DNA of 64,000 bases from Paenilisteria newyorkensis (lineage in GTDB: Bacteria > Bacillota > Bacilli > Lactobacillales > Listeriaceae): NCBI RefSeq assembly GCF_000766145.1, contig NZ_JNFB01000009.1, positions 1-64,000 of the forward strand. Direction: 5' to 3'. This document shows positions 1 through 7,587 of this stretch, in pieces. The notes under the pieces were generated by a model. It was not told where the DNA came from. It worked only from the letters and a program-made list of their open reading frames with translations, and made no database searches. Every line of letters starts with the position of its first letter. The stretch's first letter is position 1. A program made the translations under genes and the position numbers.

Positions 1-542
1 TTCGGCGTGTTTTTCGTTTGGAATGTTTTATTCCCTGGATCGACGCGTTCTGGTGAGAAGCAAAGGAAAAAGTCTTCCCCAACGCGATAGCCCAGTGCTT
101 CAATTTCTGCTTGGATAAGTTCCTCTGTCGTACCTGGATACGTCGTGCTTTCCAGCGTAATCAGCATACCTGGTTTCATATATCGTTTAATTTCAGTAAC
201 TGCTGCAATAATGTAGGACATGTCCGGTTCTTGCGACTTCGTAAGCGGTGTTGGAACACAGATACAAACCGCGTCCACCTCACTTAACTTTGAAAAATCA
301 GTCGTTGGCGTAAAATGAGCGCTTTGAACAACAGTTGCCAGTTTTTGATTTGTGATGTCGATAATATAGGAATCGCCTTGCATAAGCTGATTTACCTTGC
401 CCGCATGGATATCAAAACCGATGACATTATATCCCGCTTCAGCAAATTCAATTGCCAAGGGTAACCCGACGTAACCAAGTCCAATGACCCCGACCGTACC
501 ATTTTTCGTATTTATTTTTTCTTGCATTGTTTCATAATACAT
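1..542 (-). CDS. Nucleotide-sugar dehydrogenase, N-terminal part (cut by window edge)
   Basis: About 180 residues are present. The start (MYYETMQEK) follows a GGAGG box seven bases upstream. A Rossmann NAD-binding signature (VGVIGLGYVGLPLA) lies near residue 20, and PTPLTKSQEPD and CFSPERVDPG are typical of the UDP-glucose/GDP-mannose dehydrogenase superfamily. The sequence most resembles the WbpA/TviB type, which oxidises UDP-HexNAc to the uronic acid for cytoplasmic supply of surface polysaccharide precursors. The catalytic Cys region lies outside the window, so substrate is inferred. It is the last visible gene of the first polysaccharide operon, two bases after the dehydratase stop. It is distinct from the second dehydrogenase at 40100–41371. 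Confidence 0.85.
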   Translation of the reverse strand, partial: MYYETMQEKINTKNGTVGVIGLGYVGLPLAIEFAEAGYNVIGFDIHAGKVNQLMQGDSYIIDITNQKLATVVQSAHFTPTTDFSKLSEVDAVCICVPTPLTKSQEPDMSYIIAAVTEIKRYMKPGMLITLESTTYPGTTEELIQAEIEALGYRVGEDFFLCFSPERVDPGNKTFQTKNTP

Positions 543-544
543 AA

Positions 545-1636
545 TTAGACCTCCATTGGAATCTGAACTTCATTTCGATTGGTTATTTTTAAAAGTTCTA
601 CTGTCAATGCTTCTTTTGACAGCATTTCATAATTTATGAGTAGATAATCAATCTGGCATTCTGGGGCTACAATGGCTTTACCGATAAACATTTCTTCCGT
701 TTCTTCCATCTGAATGCGTTCATCGACTTCAAGCAAGCCTTCATGAAGCTTTTCACCGTCGCGAATTCCTGTATATTGAATCGCTATATTTTGTTTTCCA
801 GACATCGTGATTAGTCGCTTGGCAATATCTTTGATTTTAACGGCATCTCCCATGTTGAGAACAAAAATATCGCCACCGGTTGTCATCGTTCCTGCTTTTA
901 CAACCAGACTTGCTGCCTCTTCAATCGTCATGAAGTAACGTGTCATCTCAGAATCGGTTAATGTGAGCGGCCCACCTTGGTCAATTTGTTTCAAGAACAG
1001 CGGGACAACACTGCCACGACTTGCAAGTACATTACCGAATCGGACAGTCGTATAATTAGTTTCATATTTATGGTTTAAATGGGCGACAATCATTTCTGCA
1101 ATCCGCTTGCTTGCCCCCATGACATTTTGTGGTTCAACAGCTTTATCCGTAGAAACAAGGACGAAGGTTTCGACGCCAACTTCACCGGCAACTTCGGCAA
1201 CATTTTTAGTACCGATAATATTGTTTGCAACTGCGGAATGTGGATTGTTTTGCATAAGCGGAACGTGTTTGTGCGCCGCTGCATGGAATACGAAATCTGG
1301 TTGGATTTTTTCCATCAATCGACGAATTCCTTTTTTGTCTTGAATTTCTTGGATTTCAGCTGTAATTTTGATTGCTTGATTAGTCAGGTTCATCAGCTCA
1401 TGTTGAATCATGTAAATGCTGTTTTCACCATGACCAACTAAAATTATTTCAGCTGGATGTAACGCATAAACTTGCCGACAAATTTCTGATCCAATGGACC
1501 CACCAGCACCTGTGATAAGCACTTTTTTCAGATGTATTTGTGTATGAATATCTTCGGAAAATGTAGTTCTTATCCTGCGTTGTAAAAGTGCCTCGGCAAA
1601 AACATCACTCTGTGGTACGCTCGTTTGTTTCTTCAA
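545..1636 (-). CDS. UDP-N-acetylglucosamine 4,6-dehydratase-like (short CapD/PglF type)
   Basis: Short-chain dehydrogenase fold with glycine-rich TGAGGSIGSE near residue 43 and the VSTDKAVEPQNVMGASKR signature, in which Met replaces the usual catalytic Tyr as in CapD/PglF/FlaA1 dehydratases. Such enzymes convert UDP-GlcNAc to the 4-keto-6-deoxy sugar. At about 363 residues it lacks the N-terminal four-helix membrane domain of the 600-residue family members, so it should be soluble. The reading frame is open from a TTG at 1657, but GGAG with a nine-base spacer points to the TTG at 1636 (MKKQTSVPQ). It follows the BY-kinase gene closely and is probably in the same operon. Confidence 0.85.
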   Translation of the reverse strand: MKKQTSVPQSDVFAEALLQRRIRTTFSEDIHTQIHLKKVLITGAGGSIGSEICRQVYALHPAEIILVGHGENSIYMIQHELMNLTNQAIKITAEIQEIQDKKGIRRLMEKIQPDFVFHAAAHKHVPLMQNNPHSAVANNIIGTKNVAEVAGEVGVETFVLVSTDKAVEPQNVMGASKRIAEMIVAHLNHKYETNYTTVRFGNVLASRGSVVPLFLKQIDQGGPLTLTDSEMTRYFMTIEEAASLVVKAGTMTTGGDIFVLNMGDAVKIKDIAKRLITMSGKQNIAIQYTGIRDGEKLHEGLLEVDERIQMEETEEMFIGKAIVAPECQIDYLLINYEMLSKEALTVELLKITNRNEVQIPMEV

Positions 1637-1658
1637 GTAAAAAGTCTCCTTTTCCAAC

Positions 1659-2327
1659 TTATTTATTATAATAGTAATACTTGTTACTCCTATCTTGCTT
1701 TGTTTTATTCAAAATGATTCCTAAAATTGGTGTATGTGTACTTTTTAATATAGTTAATGCTTTATGAAATTTTTGTTTTGGTGTTTTATTCTCTTCGGCA
1801 ATCATAATGATGCCATCGATTTCTTGTGCTACAATCGTTGTATCGGCAACGATGACTGGTGGTGCGTCTACTAAAATATAGTCATACTGTTTTTTGACAG
1901 TCTCGAATACTTTTGCTAACGCTGGTTTAGAAAGGAGTTCAGATGGGTTATGTGGACTTTGACCTGCCGGAATGATATCAACATTTACTAGTCTCGTGTT
2001 TTGAATAACAGCTTCGAGGGAGACCCTTTCTTCTAACACGTCGGTTAACCCTACCGAATTGTCCGCACCTAAAATATAGTGTTGGGATGGTAATCGTAAA
2101 TCTGCATCAATAATCAATACTTTTAAATCTTGTCGACCCATGACATCTGCTAGATTCGCAATGATGGTGGACTTGCCTTCTTGGGGTTTTGTAGATGTCA
2201 CCATGATTGTTTTTAATGACCTTTTTTTACTAATGAATTCAATGTTCGTTCGAATCATCCGAAATTGTTCGGCGATTTTGGAACCTCTTTGATGCTTAAT
2301 CAGTAGCTTTGAGCGCTCTTTTTGCAC
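1659..2327 (-). CDS. CpsD/CapB-family tyrosine autokinase (BY-kinase)
   Basis: 222 residues. Walker A is KPQEGKST (about 47–54), Walker A' is LIIDADLR (71–78), and Walker B is YILVDAPP near 150. The C-terminus carries a YYYY cluster, the usual autophosphorylation tail. BY-kinases pair with a Wzz-like membrane activator to control chain length and export of exopolysaccharide; that partner is the gene immediately upstream (2296–3012), which overlaps this start by 32 bases. The start codon is GTG, with AAGGTG about 11 bases upstream. A paralogue lies at 36213–36908. Function is confident from family and context; the polymer is unknown. Confidence 0.9.
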   Translation of the reverse strand: MQKERSKLLIKHQRGSKIAEQFRMIRTNIEFISKKRSLKTIMVTSTKPQEGKSTIIANLADVMGRQDLKVLIIDADLRLPSQHYILGADNSVGLTDVLEERVSLEAVIQNTRLVNVDIIPAGQSPHNPSELLSKPALAKVFETVKKQYDYILVDAPPVIVADTTIVAQEIDGIIMIAEENKTPKQKFHKALTILKSTHTPILGIILNKTKQDRSNKYYYYNK

Positions 2328-3012
2328 GTTGCTTCACCTTCTTCTTCCGTTCATTTTGAATCGAACCCATAATTGGAATATCTGTTATTGCTTCGATGTC
2401 CTTTTCAGATTTGATGGTTGTATTGAGAAGTTGGAGTAAGAAGGATAATAAGATTCCCATCACTAAACCTGCGAATGCACCTATTGCTAGGGCTGACTTT
2501 TTGTTTGGAGCGACCGGTGTCTTGTTGTCCTCGGCTTTCGCATCTGATAGGATGGTCACGTTTTGTTGATCTACGATATTCTTAATATCTTTTTGAAATA
2601 CAGTCGTCACTTCATTAGCGATGAGTGCTGCCTCTTCGGGATCATCATCGGTTACTTTAATCGTAATGACTTGTGAATTGTTTACATTTTCAACGGTAAT
2701 TTGTTGTTTTAGTTGCTTGACTGATTGTGGTAATTCTAAGTTATATTTCACTTGATCCAAAATACGATTGCTGGTTAGGACAACAGAATACGTATTAACA
2801 AACTGCTGATTTGATTGTACATCGGAGGCTGTCACTTGTTCTTCTTTTTGTTGATTTACGAGAACATCTGTAGACACTTGGTACGTCGGTGTAATAAAGT
2901 AAGAGGTATAAAGGGTCATCGCTATCATACCTGCCAAGCAAGTAACGGCAACGATGTACCAATATTTCCTTAAGAAGTGGCCGATATGATGGATATCCAG
3001 AGTTCTTTCCAT
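2296..3012 (-). CDS. Wzz/CapA-family chain-length regulator and kinase activator
   Basis: 238 residues with two membrane segments, about 17–38 (IVAVTCLAGMIAMTLYTSYF) and about 175–197, framing an extracellular domain. This is the Gram-positive Wzz/YveK architecture. The cytoplasmic tail is basic (NERKKKVKQRAKR) and probably contacts the BY-kinase encoded by the overlapping downstream gene. The protein should set polymer length at the membrane. It begins one base after the stop of the lipoprotein gene. Paralogue of 36898–37620. Confidence 0.88.
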   Translation of the reverse strand: MERTLDIHHIGHFLRKYWYIVAVTCLAGMIAMTLYTSYFITPTYQVSTDVLVNQQKEEQVTASDVQSNQQFVNTYSVVLTSNRILDQVKYNLELPQSVKQLKQQITVENVNNSQVITIKVTDDDPEEAALIANEVTTVFQKDIKNIVDQQNVTILSDAKAEDNKTPVAPNKKSALAIGAFAGLVMGILLSFLLQLLNTTIKSEKDIEAITDIPIMGSIQNERKKKVKQRAKRALKATD

Positions 3013-3489
3013 TTAACTCGCATCCTTAATCTTTTTTATCGCCCATGTTGCTTTTGATTTTGTATCGGGGTTTTGGTAAATAACCGTTAGTGGTGCGACG
3101 CCTTTTAGGACAAAGAATGCATCGCCTTCTGCTTCTTCACCTGGTGCCAATGTTTTGCCTAAACTTGTTGATGGATACATTTCAAGTACCTTTCCATCGC
3201 TATTTTTGATGGTTAGTAACATAGAATCTAAAGGTTGTGGGTCAGCGCTGTTATTTTTTCCTTTAAAGTGTATTTTAATAATGGTATCATCTGTTTTCTT
3301 TGCTTTCTCCAGTTTGGCGGTTTCTATGATTGCAATTGTGACGCCATCCACTTTTTGTGTCATACTTCGTTTTCCAACTGTTTTTTCAGACTTCGGTGTG
3401 TTATCTTTTGAGTCGGTTACCGTATTTATGCAAGCACTCAGTGTGAAAGTTATAACGGTAAAAATGGCAATAATCGTTGCTTTTCTCAT
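3013..3489 (-). CDS. DUF4352-like lipoprotein of the exopolysaccharide operon
   Basis: Secreted lipoprotein of about 158 residues. The lipobox is LSAC in the first 20 residues, followed by a polar linker and one beta-rich domain ending ATWAIKKI. The open frame runs from an ATG at 3507, but that ATG lies on the GGAGG box (3501–3505); the ATG at 3489 (MRKATIIAI) has the box 11 bases upstream and is preferred. The domain resembles the lipoprotein at 41405–41872: both share a conserved GK, a KN segment, LG/FG-x-x-I/L-x-x-G and a final KA-x-W. Both sit between a secreted Ig-repeat gene and polysaccharide genes. No enzymatic motif is seen; a role at the polymer/membrane interface is inference. Confidence 0.75.
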   Translation of the reverse strand: MRKATIIAIFTVITFTLSACINTVTDSKDNTPKSEKTVGKRSMTQKVDGVTIAIIETAKLEKAKKTDDTIIKIHFKGKNNSADPQPLDSMLLTIKNSDGKVLEMYPSTSLGKTLAPGEEAEGDAFFVLKGVAPLTVIYQNPDTKSKATWAIKKIKDAS

Positions 3490-3527
3490 TCTGTTTGTAA
3501 CCTCCATGTCAGTATTTATGAAAGGGA

Positions 3528-3558
3528 AACCCTTAACTGGCGTCTGCCAGTTAAGAGT
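3528..3558 (-). terminator. Hairpin between secreted protein and EPS operon
   Basis: A 10-bp perfect stem (3532–3541 with 3546–3555, arm CTTAACTGGC) with a 4-base loop lies just after the stop of the 916-residue gene. The following T-stretch on the minus strand is broken (GGGTTTCCCTTT), so it may be a partial terminator or attenuator letting some transcription into the downstream operon. A hairpin occupies the equivalent position in the second locus (41909–41936). Confidence 0.6.
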
Positions 3559-3570
3559 TCAAAAATCTAA

Positions 3571-6321
3571 TTATTTAGCGACAACTGTTACTGTTGTTCC
3601 GGTGTCTCCTGGAATTTGCGCCCCAAGATCGACTGTGACTGTATCGCCAGCTTTCAATTTACGAGATTGGCCTTTTTCATCTGTGAAGAAACGGCTGTAA
3701 ATTTTGAATCTACCATTAGAACCGATACCACCAGCTGTAACTGTATCAATATTTGCTTGTGGTGTTACAGTACGTTGTGGTACGCCATTGATGGATAAGC
3801 GTAATACTTGCGTTCCTGTTGGTACTAAGCCAGTGACATAATCGGACTCTGCTTTGATTGTGTCAATAATTGGTTTAGCGGCTTGACTAACAGTTACAGA
3901 TGTAGCTAAATTAGCTGGTGTTCTAATCCCGTAATCGACTGTTACAATATCACCTTGTTTCAGGCGTAAATTCGATACGTTACCATCAGTAACAAATCGA
4001 CTATAGAATGAGAAGTTACCATCAGCATCTGGTGCTACTAAACGTTGTGGTACACCATTTACTATTAGACGTACAGATACTGTACCCGCTGGCGCTTTAC
4101 CTGTAATCGCTTGTTGGAATGGTGCTACTCCATCTACAATCGGGGCTGTTGCAGGAATGTAGTTTCCTACTTTCACGGTAACAGATGGTCCCGTTTTTCC
4201 AGCGTTCTTTTGTTCAACTATGATGGTTGTATCTGCTTTTTGTGCTGGAATGTTGACAGAGTATTTGCCATCTGTGCCAACTACACCTGTATACGTTTCT
4301 GTTCCAATTTTAACTACTACTGTATATCCTGGCGTACCATTACCAGTAACTGCTGTGTCTTTATTGGTAACAGAATTTACTGTAGGTCGTACTATAACAG
4401 CATTTTTCGCTTCTAGTTGTTTTTTCGCTTCATCTAGATCTTTTTGTAGTTCTGCTTTTTTCATTGGGTCTGTTACTTTGTTGATTGCTTCTTGTGCTTT
4501 GTCGATTGCTTCTTGGTTTGTTGTGTCTTTGATTGTTCCGTCTACGTTACCATTGTTGAATAGATCTTTCACACTTGCTTCTGCTGCTTCTTGGCGTGCT
4601 TTTTCTGCCGCTGACGCTTCGTTTTTAGCTTCTAGTTGTTTTTTCGCTTCATCTAGGTCTTTTTGTAGTTCTGCTTTTTTCGTTGGGTCTGTTACTTTGT
4701 TGACTGCTTCTTGTGCTTTGTCGATCGCTTCTTGGTTTGTTGTGTCTTTGATTGTTCCGTCTACGTTACCATCGTTGAATAGATCTTTCACGTTTGCTTC
4801 TGCTGCTTCTTGGCGTACTTTTTCTGCTGCTGCATTATTGCGATCATTTAGTTGTTTTTGTGCTTCATCTAGATTTTTTTGTAAGTCTGCTTTTTTCGCT
4901 GGGTCTGTTACTTTGTTAATCGATTCTTGGGCCTTGTCGATTGTTGCTTGATCTGTTGTATCTTTGATTGTTCCTTCTACATCACCATTGTTGAATAGAT
5001 CTTTCACGCTTGCTTCTGCTGCGGCTAGAAGTTCTTTTTCCTTATCAGCTAGAGTAGAATATGAGCCATAAGCAATTTCTCTTACTGTATTAGGGTTAAA
5101 GCTATTATTAAACGCTGCACTGTCAGAAGTTAAATTCGTTACACTAATCGCTGCTGGTGCAAAACCCGCTAGTGAAAACTCTGCTTTAGAGAATTGGTAT
5201 TCGTTTGTTGGCTTTGAACCAGATTGTGTTGTTAAATTCCAAGTTGATAATCCAATTGTTGGTTGCAATACAACTTTACTTGCAACTTTTCCGCCTATAG
5301 CATTTCCAGAAGCAGAGACAATTCGGAAATTAGCGCCTGGTGCTGCAACTAATCCTTTATTGGAAAAAATAGCCGCCGCTTGTGTTATTGAGTGTGCTTG
5401 AATTGTTATATCTGCATTATCACGAATGTTTAAGTCACCATAAAATGCCGTATTGCTATTACCTGGTTTAGCTAAGATTAAAGTCTCGCTTTCTGGAAGT
5501 AAATCTAATGCTTTACTCGTTGCTTGACTGTAGTAAGCAGCTTCATCATAGTAAGCATATGCTGCATCTGAGATAAAGTTTGCTACACCTCCAAGTGTGA
5601 CTGCTGCAACGGCGTATCTTGTACTAAAGAATGCATGTCCTGTCTTACTTTGAACTAGTAAGTTTGAACCTGCCTCTGTTGTAAAGGCTGACGCAGGATT
5701 ACCAATCTTATTCTGCTCGATATAAATAGCAGATTTGGTACTAGAAATTTTAACATCTGCTCCTGATTTAACCGTTACATTAGAAGCATAAATCGCCTCA
5801 GATACAGTGCTATCTACAGTAATATCGCCTTCCAACGTTAATTTGGCATATCCTGCATTGAACATGATTTGTGTGGCACCTGTGAAATGAACATCTTTAT
5901 ATGTGTTTTCGCTGTAGCCTGTTCCACCAAAGAAGCCACCATACGTTCCTGCGTTGCGGATTGTTAAGTCTTGTGCTGTATTGACACTGTTATAATCCCC
6001 ATAAATATTTCCATTTGCAAAATCTACTGTGTGACCTTGTCCATAAATATATTTACTACCTTTCCCTTGAATACTTGCTACAGGTAACGTAATATCCGCT
6101 GTTATATAAATATCGGTAACATCAGCATTCAGCATTGCATTCCTAAGCTCTGTTGCAGTTCCAACGTTGACCGTTACTCCTGCACGCCCCTGAATTTCTT
6201 GAGTTCCATTAGTATTAGCTTCCTCCGCTGCGAATGTGGCAATAGATGAAATTCCTGTTTGTCCTGTTAATACAAGTGTCGTTAATGCTATTGCAATTGG
6301 TTTTCTTAATACATTTTTCAT
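3571..6321 (-). CDS. Large secreted protein: pectate-lyase-like adhesive domain, Cry-type repeats, Ig-like modules
   Basis: 916 residues with a Sec signal peptide (about 1–31), no LPXTG and no C-terminal membrane segment, so it should be secreted. Residues about 45–400 look like a right-handed beta-helix (IYITADITLPV, YGQGHTVDF, LTLEGDITV), as in the pectate-lyase-like adhesive domain of Listeria surface proteins. Residues 420–640 hold three repeats of about 70 residues (AEASVKDLFNNG… INKVTDPAKKADLQK), resembling a repeat of Bacillus Cry toxins. An Ig-like module (about 640–723) and two related C-terminal modules (NGVPQR… FYSRF) follow. RBS GGAGG. It sits directly upstream of the EPS operon and downstream of a Crp/Fnr regulator. 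A role in binding or organising the polymer is inferred. Confidence 0.75.
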   Translation of the reverse strand: MKNVLRKPIAIALTTLVLTGQTGISSIATFAAEEANTNGTQEIQGRAGVTVNVGTATELRNAMLNADVTDIYITADITLPVASIQGKGSKYIYGQGHTVDFANGNIYGDYNSVNTAQDLTIRNAGTYGGFFGGTGYSENTYKDVHFTGATQIMFNAGYAKLTLEGDITVDSTVSEAIYASNVTVKSGADVKISSTKSAIYIEQNKIGNPASAFTTEAGSNLLVQSKTGHAFFSTRYAVAAVTLGGVANFISDAAYAYYDEAAYYSQATSKALDLLPESETLILAKPGNSNTAFYGDLNIRDNADITIQAHSITQAAAIFSNKGLVAAPGANFRIVSASGNAIGGKVASKVVLQPTIGLSTWNLTTQSGSKPTNEYQFSKAEFSLAGFAPAAISVTNLTSDSAAFNNSFNPNTVREIAYGSYSTLADKEKELLAAAEASVKDLFNNGDVEGTIKDTTDQATIDKAQESINKVTDPAKKADLQKNLDEAQKQLNDRNNAAAEKVRQEAAEANVKDLFNDGNVDGTIKDTTNQEAIDKAQEAVNKVTDPTKKAELQKDLDEAKKQLEAKNEASAAEKARQEAAEASVKDLFNNGNVDGTIKDTTNQEAIDKAQEAINKVTDPMKKAELQKDLDEAKKQLEAKNAVIVRPTVNSVTNKDTAVTGNGTPGYTVVVKIGTETYTGVVGTDGKYSVNIPAQKADTTIIVEQKNAGKTGPSVTVKVGNYIPATAPIVDGVAPFQQAITGKAPAGTVSVRLIVNGVPQRLVAPDADGNFSFYSRFVTDGNVSNLRLKQGDIVTVDYGIRTPANLATSVTVSQAAKPIIDTIKAESDYVTGLVPTGTQVLRLSINGVPQRTVTPQANIDTVTAGGIGSNGRFKIYSRFFTDEKGQSRKLKAGDTVTVDLGAQIPGDTGTTVTVVAK
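4400..5045 (-). repeat. Three tandem ~215-bp coding repeats
   Basis: Three copies encode the Cry-like repeats of the 916-residue protein. The first two copies on the plus strand (about 4405–4620 and 4630–4830) share long near-identical stretches, for example GTCTTTGATTGTTCCGTCTA; the third (about 4850–5040) is more diverged. This allows copy-number change by recombination. Confidence 0.8.
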
Positions 6322-6457
6322 TTTTATTATTTCCTCCTATTTTTTAAATCCTTGGCTTATTAGTAAGTTCTAGTTGAGACTACATTTTCATCGCCCCCTC
6401 AAATTGTATATTAAACAAAATATTCCGATTTTAATTATCCGTCTGTTAACAATAAAT

Positions 6458-7120
6458 TCATTGCTGATAGACGAATATTTGCCTGCTTCTATCAACTGAT
6501 ATTACTCCTGCACGCCTCAGTTTTGCTAATATATCACTCAGCTTAGTTCTACTAATACCTAGATACGTAGCCATTAATTTTCTAGTAAAAACCCTAGGGA
6601 TAACAAGCACATTTTCGTTGTTTACACCAAAATTTTCTCCAATGTATGTCAATGTTGTTAGCGTACGCCGCTCGTCTGTCTCTTCATTTAGCATAATTCT
6701 ATTTGTATAGTTATCATAGCAGTCTAGCATGCAGTTATAATGGTACAAATAACCATCTTGTATACTCATAATTTTAGCCATTACTTCACTTTTTTCGAAG
6801 CGTTGAATCGTTACATCCATCAATGGCTTTAAATAAAATTCATTCCCATAGGTAGAAGTACTATCCACTAATCCCACAAATTCACCAGTTCCTCTAAAGT
6901 CAATAATTTGTTCTTCTATGCTGATGCAAGTTATCCCTTCCAAAATATAATATACATAGTATTTCCCATAATCACGCAACTGTATTTTGTCATTTTTACT
7001 AAACATCAGCGTCTGTTGCTTTATTTCAAAAAAATCATCATTTGTTAATAGAGAATATAATCGCTTAGAATTAAATTCTCGTTTTATGGTATCCTGTGAA
7101 TACAGATCCTTCAAACTCAA
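6458..7120 (-). CDS. Crp/Fnr-family (PrfA-like) transcriptional regulator
   Basis: About 220 residues: an N-terminal cyclic-nucleotide-binding-like beta-barrel (residues 20–130; YYVYYILEGITCISIEEQ) and a C-terminal winged helix (about 160–220; RKLMATYLGISRTKLSDILAKL). No conserved cAMP-binding RxS phosphate cassette is seen, as in PrfA-type regulators. The open frame starts at a GTG at 7129 that abuts the GGAGG box; the TTG at 7120 (MSLKDLYSQ) has an 8-base spacer and is preferred. It reads toward the secreted Ig protein, so that gene and the EPS operon are the obvious candidate targets. The upstream region is tandemly duplicated. Confidence 0.85.
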   Translation of the reverse strand: MSLKDLYSQDTIKREFNSKRLYSLLTNDDFFEIKQQTLMFSKNDKIQLRDYGKYYVYYILEGITCISIEEQIIDFRGTGEFVGLVDSTSTYGNEFYLKPLMDVTIQRFEKSEVMAKIMSIQDGYLYHYNCMLDCYDNYTNRIMLNEETDERRTLTTLTYIGENFGVNNENVLVIPRVFTRKLMATYLGISRTKLSDILAKLRRAGVISVDRSRQIFVYQQ

Positions 7121-7313
7121 GTGCTTCACCTCCCTGAATCATTATCGCATCTTTTAACAAGCTCATAATTCTCTATTTGAACATCTATGCGTGTATATTA
7201 TGACTTTTTTCCGAATTTCATTAAATGCTTCACTTTTTCCATTTGGCTATACTTATATATTACATATTTATTTTATGGTTCGCTATTTTACTTTGACGGT
7301 ATCTTCGACCAAA
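7082..7313. repeat. Duplicated regulator leader, copy 1
   Basis: Covers the first codons, RBS and promoter region of the Crp/Fnr gene. It aligns end to end with 7320–7559. A 43-bp stretch (7141–7183) is identical to 7371–7413, and both copies end with TCGCTATTTTA about 40 bases from their right edge. Confidence 0.85.
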
Positions 7314-7319
7314 TATAAA

Positions 7320-7559
7320 AACACTGTGGATATAAGTCCTTCAAAACTCAGTGCTTAACCTCCTAAGTTTATTATCGCATCTTTTAACAAGCTCATAATT
7401 CTCTATTTGAACACCTATAGGTACATATTATGACTTTTCTTCGACTTTTATTAAATATCTTACTTTTTATTTGTTCGCCACCTATCCTTTTAGGTATACT
7501 TAAATTATATAGAAATATTTATTGGATCGCTATTTTATTTTGTCGATTTTTCCGACACC
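7320..7559. repeat. Duplicated regulator leader, copy 2, with decayed gene start
   Basis: Second copy. On the minus strand it keeps GGAGGTTAAGCAC, but the TTG start has become CTGA and the next codons are frameshifted, so only a relic of about ten codons of a lost paralogous regulator remains. A TATAAT on the minus strand lies near 7505–7510. The region between the two regulators (7130–7587) contains nothing else that I recognise. Confidence 0.8.
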
Positions 7560-7587
7560 ACAATATGATAATTGGAGTGAGCTATTG

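Noticed and set aside
4220..4951. 243-codon plus-strand frame opposite the Cry-like repeats
   Set aside because: Antisense of a repetitive gene; its own repeats mirror those of the real protein and it lacks an RBS.
7141..7190. PrfA box in TTAACAAGCTCATAA of the duplicated leader
   Set aside because: Only the left half matches TTAACA; the right half lacks TGTTAA. It is not better than chance in AT-rich DNA.
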